Of a DNA stretch of 64,000 nt, positions 23,569-64,000 are shown in pieces. A program made the position numbers and the translations under genes. Origin of the DNA: Anopheles merus (taxonomy: Eukaryota > Arthropoda > Insecta > Diptera > Culicidae); NCBI RefSeq assembly GCF_017562075.2, contig NC_054085.1:9952259-10016258 (forward strand). Reading direction: 5' to 3'. Numbering within the stretch: position 1 is the first letter of the stretch; every line of letters begins with the position of its first letter. Under the pieces are notes generated by a model. It searched no databases, had not been told where the DNA came from, and saw only the letters and a list, made by a program, of their open reading frames with translations.

Positions 23569-26109
23569 TATCCATTTAAATGTTGATGAATTTCTCGAAA
23601 TATGAAACTGAGTTCGTGTTAGTGACATACCTTCAAATAAATGTGACAGTTCTCTCTGTATGTTGGAATTTATACCTTAGCTACCAAGAATGATAATCAA
23701 ATCCTTTACCCCCTTCCTAGAAAAATACTTGACATTTTGGTCCGATCTGAAAATCATACTTCACCACGTTCCAATTATATCCCGCATGCCCGATTGCACT
23801 TCATCGTACAGATGACCGCTGGTTGGAGCTATTTCAATTGCGCTCTACTGCAGCACCCAGTCACTTGATGGTTTTTGTTTCCCACGAACCAGGCTGTCGA
23901 TAAAGTGTATTCGTCAATCAGTAACAGTGCAGCTGGTTGAAATGACATACAAAATGCACATAAACCGTGACAGTGCGCCGCAGGAAATCAACGATGATTG
24001 TTTTTTCTTTCTGGGTTTTTTTTATTTTCATGCTGTCAATGTAAAAATTGCAATAAAAAAGGGGAAAAAACAATTGACAATAAACCTACTACAAACGAGC
24101 ACTCGAACGAGTCCTTCCTAAACAAAAAAAACACATAAAGGGGGTTTATGATTTTTGTGAAAATTTTATTTAAAAATGCTGTTTTATTATTGATCGTTTG
24201 ATCGCGTTAGCGGTTTTACAATATTGTTTCCCATACCATGTGTTGTCACCACTTTTTTTACTTCATGTTTATACCCTCATTGCGTTTTTCCTCTGTTCAA
24301 TTTCACAGTTGCCAATCAATTCCCAATTCTGTTCGATACTCCATGGTGGCTTTTAGGAAATGGGGACGCTTTTGTTCATTATTTGCGCTTTCAAAAACGT
24401 CCCTCATCAAAGCATCCGTATTGCCTGATGGGCCTTGGGTGTTTTTTATTATGTTTTATCTTCATTTACACATCACTTCCCTACGCTTCATTGAGTCCAT
24501 CCAGTAATAGAGTCGATTTACAGCTACAGTAGTTGTTACAGATTGCAGTGTGCGTTGTTTTTTTCGCATTGTTGTCTCTTTCATGCTCATTACTTTCCCA
24601 CAGTGCTTTTCGCGCGTCACTTCTACACCCTATACTTGAGTCACGTTTTAATTGATTTCAACCTGTTTCACTGCTCGCTGCACTAACATCCTAAAAGCTC
24701 GCACCCGCCCTCAATCAAGCTCTGAAACGGAAATGGGATAGCTAGCGTATGATTTGGCCATTGTTTGGTTCGCTTTTTTTTTGTTTTTTTTGCATAAATC
24801 TCTTGGCTGGTCTTTATTGCGGTTCGTTGCAGTGTGGGTGCGGTTGCTTCAGGCGACGCGTTCGTTTTTTTTTTAAATTCGTTATTCCCTTTGCACGGTT
24901 TGCTGTGATGCAGGCACACAGCAAAGCATTAAACAAAAATAAATAAATGACAGCCAGATAGGTTGACACCTTTTCTGCGCTGCTGAACAGAACGTTTGCA
25001 TGAAAGGTTTGAGTGGTTTATTTACAGTTCGTTAATTTTGAGACTTAGTCATGCAAATAAAATGTTGAATTAAACATAACCCTACTGTCAAAACGAAGCT
25101 CTTTGGCTGTCAATTGTAAAAAAAAAACAACGCATTTGTGAGACTTTTTGACGCTATCCGTAATGCAATTCACTCAGTCGCTCATCCCACACCGTTCGAA
25201 ACCATTTGAGCTTGTTAGAGAGACACATATCAAAAGAAGCCATTCCAGCCAAATACACTTTGTATAGAATTTTTCCCTCCCATTCTCCCCCCTGGTGCTG
25301 GTTCTGGCCATCACTACAGTCTTATTTCTAAGCTTTTTACACTGCACCGACAAACGGGTGAGCTGGCAACACAGGAGCTGCCACCGTTCAAAATCAACGT
25401 CGTCGTCCTATTGCCTTCCCACTGCTATGCAGCTCGGTTTCGCTATCGCTTCCACACGATTGTACGCTTCGTGTGGTTTTGTTTCGTTATTTTGCTTCTG
25501 CTGTCTGCTCTACTAATCACTAGCATCTCACTCACTTACCTCTTGCAGTAGTTGGTTGGGCGGTGCGATTATATACACATACACAGAGAGGATATACGGG
25601 GTGTTTTTTGTTGCTGTTGCTTTCAATCGTTCGCTTTCCCGTCCGCCACCGAAGTGCTACCGAAAATGTACAGCTGCTACGCGAGCGGCATTAAGCACAG
25701 GCGTGTTAGAAGGTTAGACTACTTACAACTTGCAGCCAACTAAATATCGCCGACAATACTGTTGCTGTCTCGGATTTGATAGCTACGGGGACCGAGGGAT
25801 AGTACTGCTGCGAGTGGGGTTATGTTTTTTTTCTCCTTTCCGTGTCTCTCTAACTCCCTGCCTTCGTTACGAGCCAGTAATGTAATACGATTTATCATGC
25901 CCTTCACGGTGCACATCTTCATTGTTGCTGTGTGCGAATTTTGTGCCATTGCTTGTCGAAATCAGTTCAATCCCCCTGGTTTTGCCCCATCTTTCTCTCG
26001 TCCAGGCCGGGGGAAATAAAATCATCACTATCGATCATCGTACATCGAGGCTCGACCCGCCGTGGGCCGCTTTGCATTTCTCCCCTTCATCCACCGCCCA
26101 AACGGTCCG

Positions 26110-63887
<37,778 letters not shown>

Positions 63888-64000
63888 CTGCATGATGAGA
63901 ACGACTGGAAAGGAAAAGAAATGGAATAAAAAAAGCGCTTGAGAAATGAAACGTTACACCAATTCCTAAAAAATGTCCCTGATATAAAAAAGGGTTGAAA

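Overview
This looks like a single scaffold piece of a dipteran, most likely Anopheles mosquito, genome. It has short GT-AG introns inside genes, long introns filled with microsatellites, small inverted-repeat DNA elements and decayed non-LTR retrotransposons, a thioester-containing protein (TEP) gene of insect type, and one 100-base run of N. The species call is an inference from gene families and composition. No searches could be run.

Two protein-coding host genes are supported. The first is a TMTC1-like gene (ER membrane protein with TPR repeats) on the minus strand. It enters from beyond base 64000. Its visible exons lie at 63887-63586, 63505-63316, 43035-42914, 39046-38879, 38783-38526, 31240-31035, 30693-30558 and 26440-26110, and every exon junction keeps reading phase. 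The second is a complete TEP gene on the plus strand (13 exons, 52844-57884, 1330 residues). It has an intact GCGEQ thioester motif and a candidate catalytic His, and it sits entirely inside a 20.3-kb intron of the TMTC1-like gene on the opposite strand.

Bases 12887-23468 and 23569-34132 are nearly identical direct copies separated only by the 100-N gap. The left copy ends exactly at the Ns and the right copy begins exactly after them. This is the pattern expected when two overlapping contigs (probably two haplotypes) are scaffolded without being merged. The last three TMTC1-like exons therefore appear twice (20577-20372, 20028-19893 and 15773-15443 in the left copy).

Layout: 1-4484 is intergenic sequence with a CA microsatellite and MITE relics. 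4485-7693 is a non-LTR retrotransposon with an intact 1016-residue endonuclease/reverse transcriptase ORF. 7694-12886 is AT-rich spacer with two MITEs, CA tracts and a 29-bp minisatellite. 12887-34132 is the duplicated 3' part of the TMTC1-like gene. 34083-43035 holds further TMTC1-like exons and introns with a 429-bp MITE, a 793-bp TTAA-flanked element and a retrotransposon relic. 43036-63315 is the giant intron holding a 0.6-kb CA tract, more MITEs, a retrotransposon relic interrupted by a hAT-type MITE, the TEP gene and a TA tract. 63316-64000 holds two more TMTC1-like exons, one carrying two apparent single-base deletions.

No convincing tRNA, rRNA, CRISPR or prokaryote-type operon was seen. 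The observations most worth following are: the antisense nesting of an immune gene in a glycosyltransferase-type gene; an in-frame, stop-free 60-nt intron in the TEP protease-sensitive region; a TAG stop in the TEP C-terminus followed by an apparently spliceable open frame; a strong intronic hairpin before the last TMTC1-like exon; and several inverted-repeat element families with readable target-site duplications.
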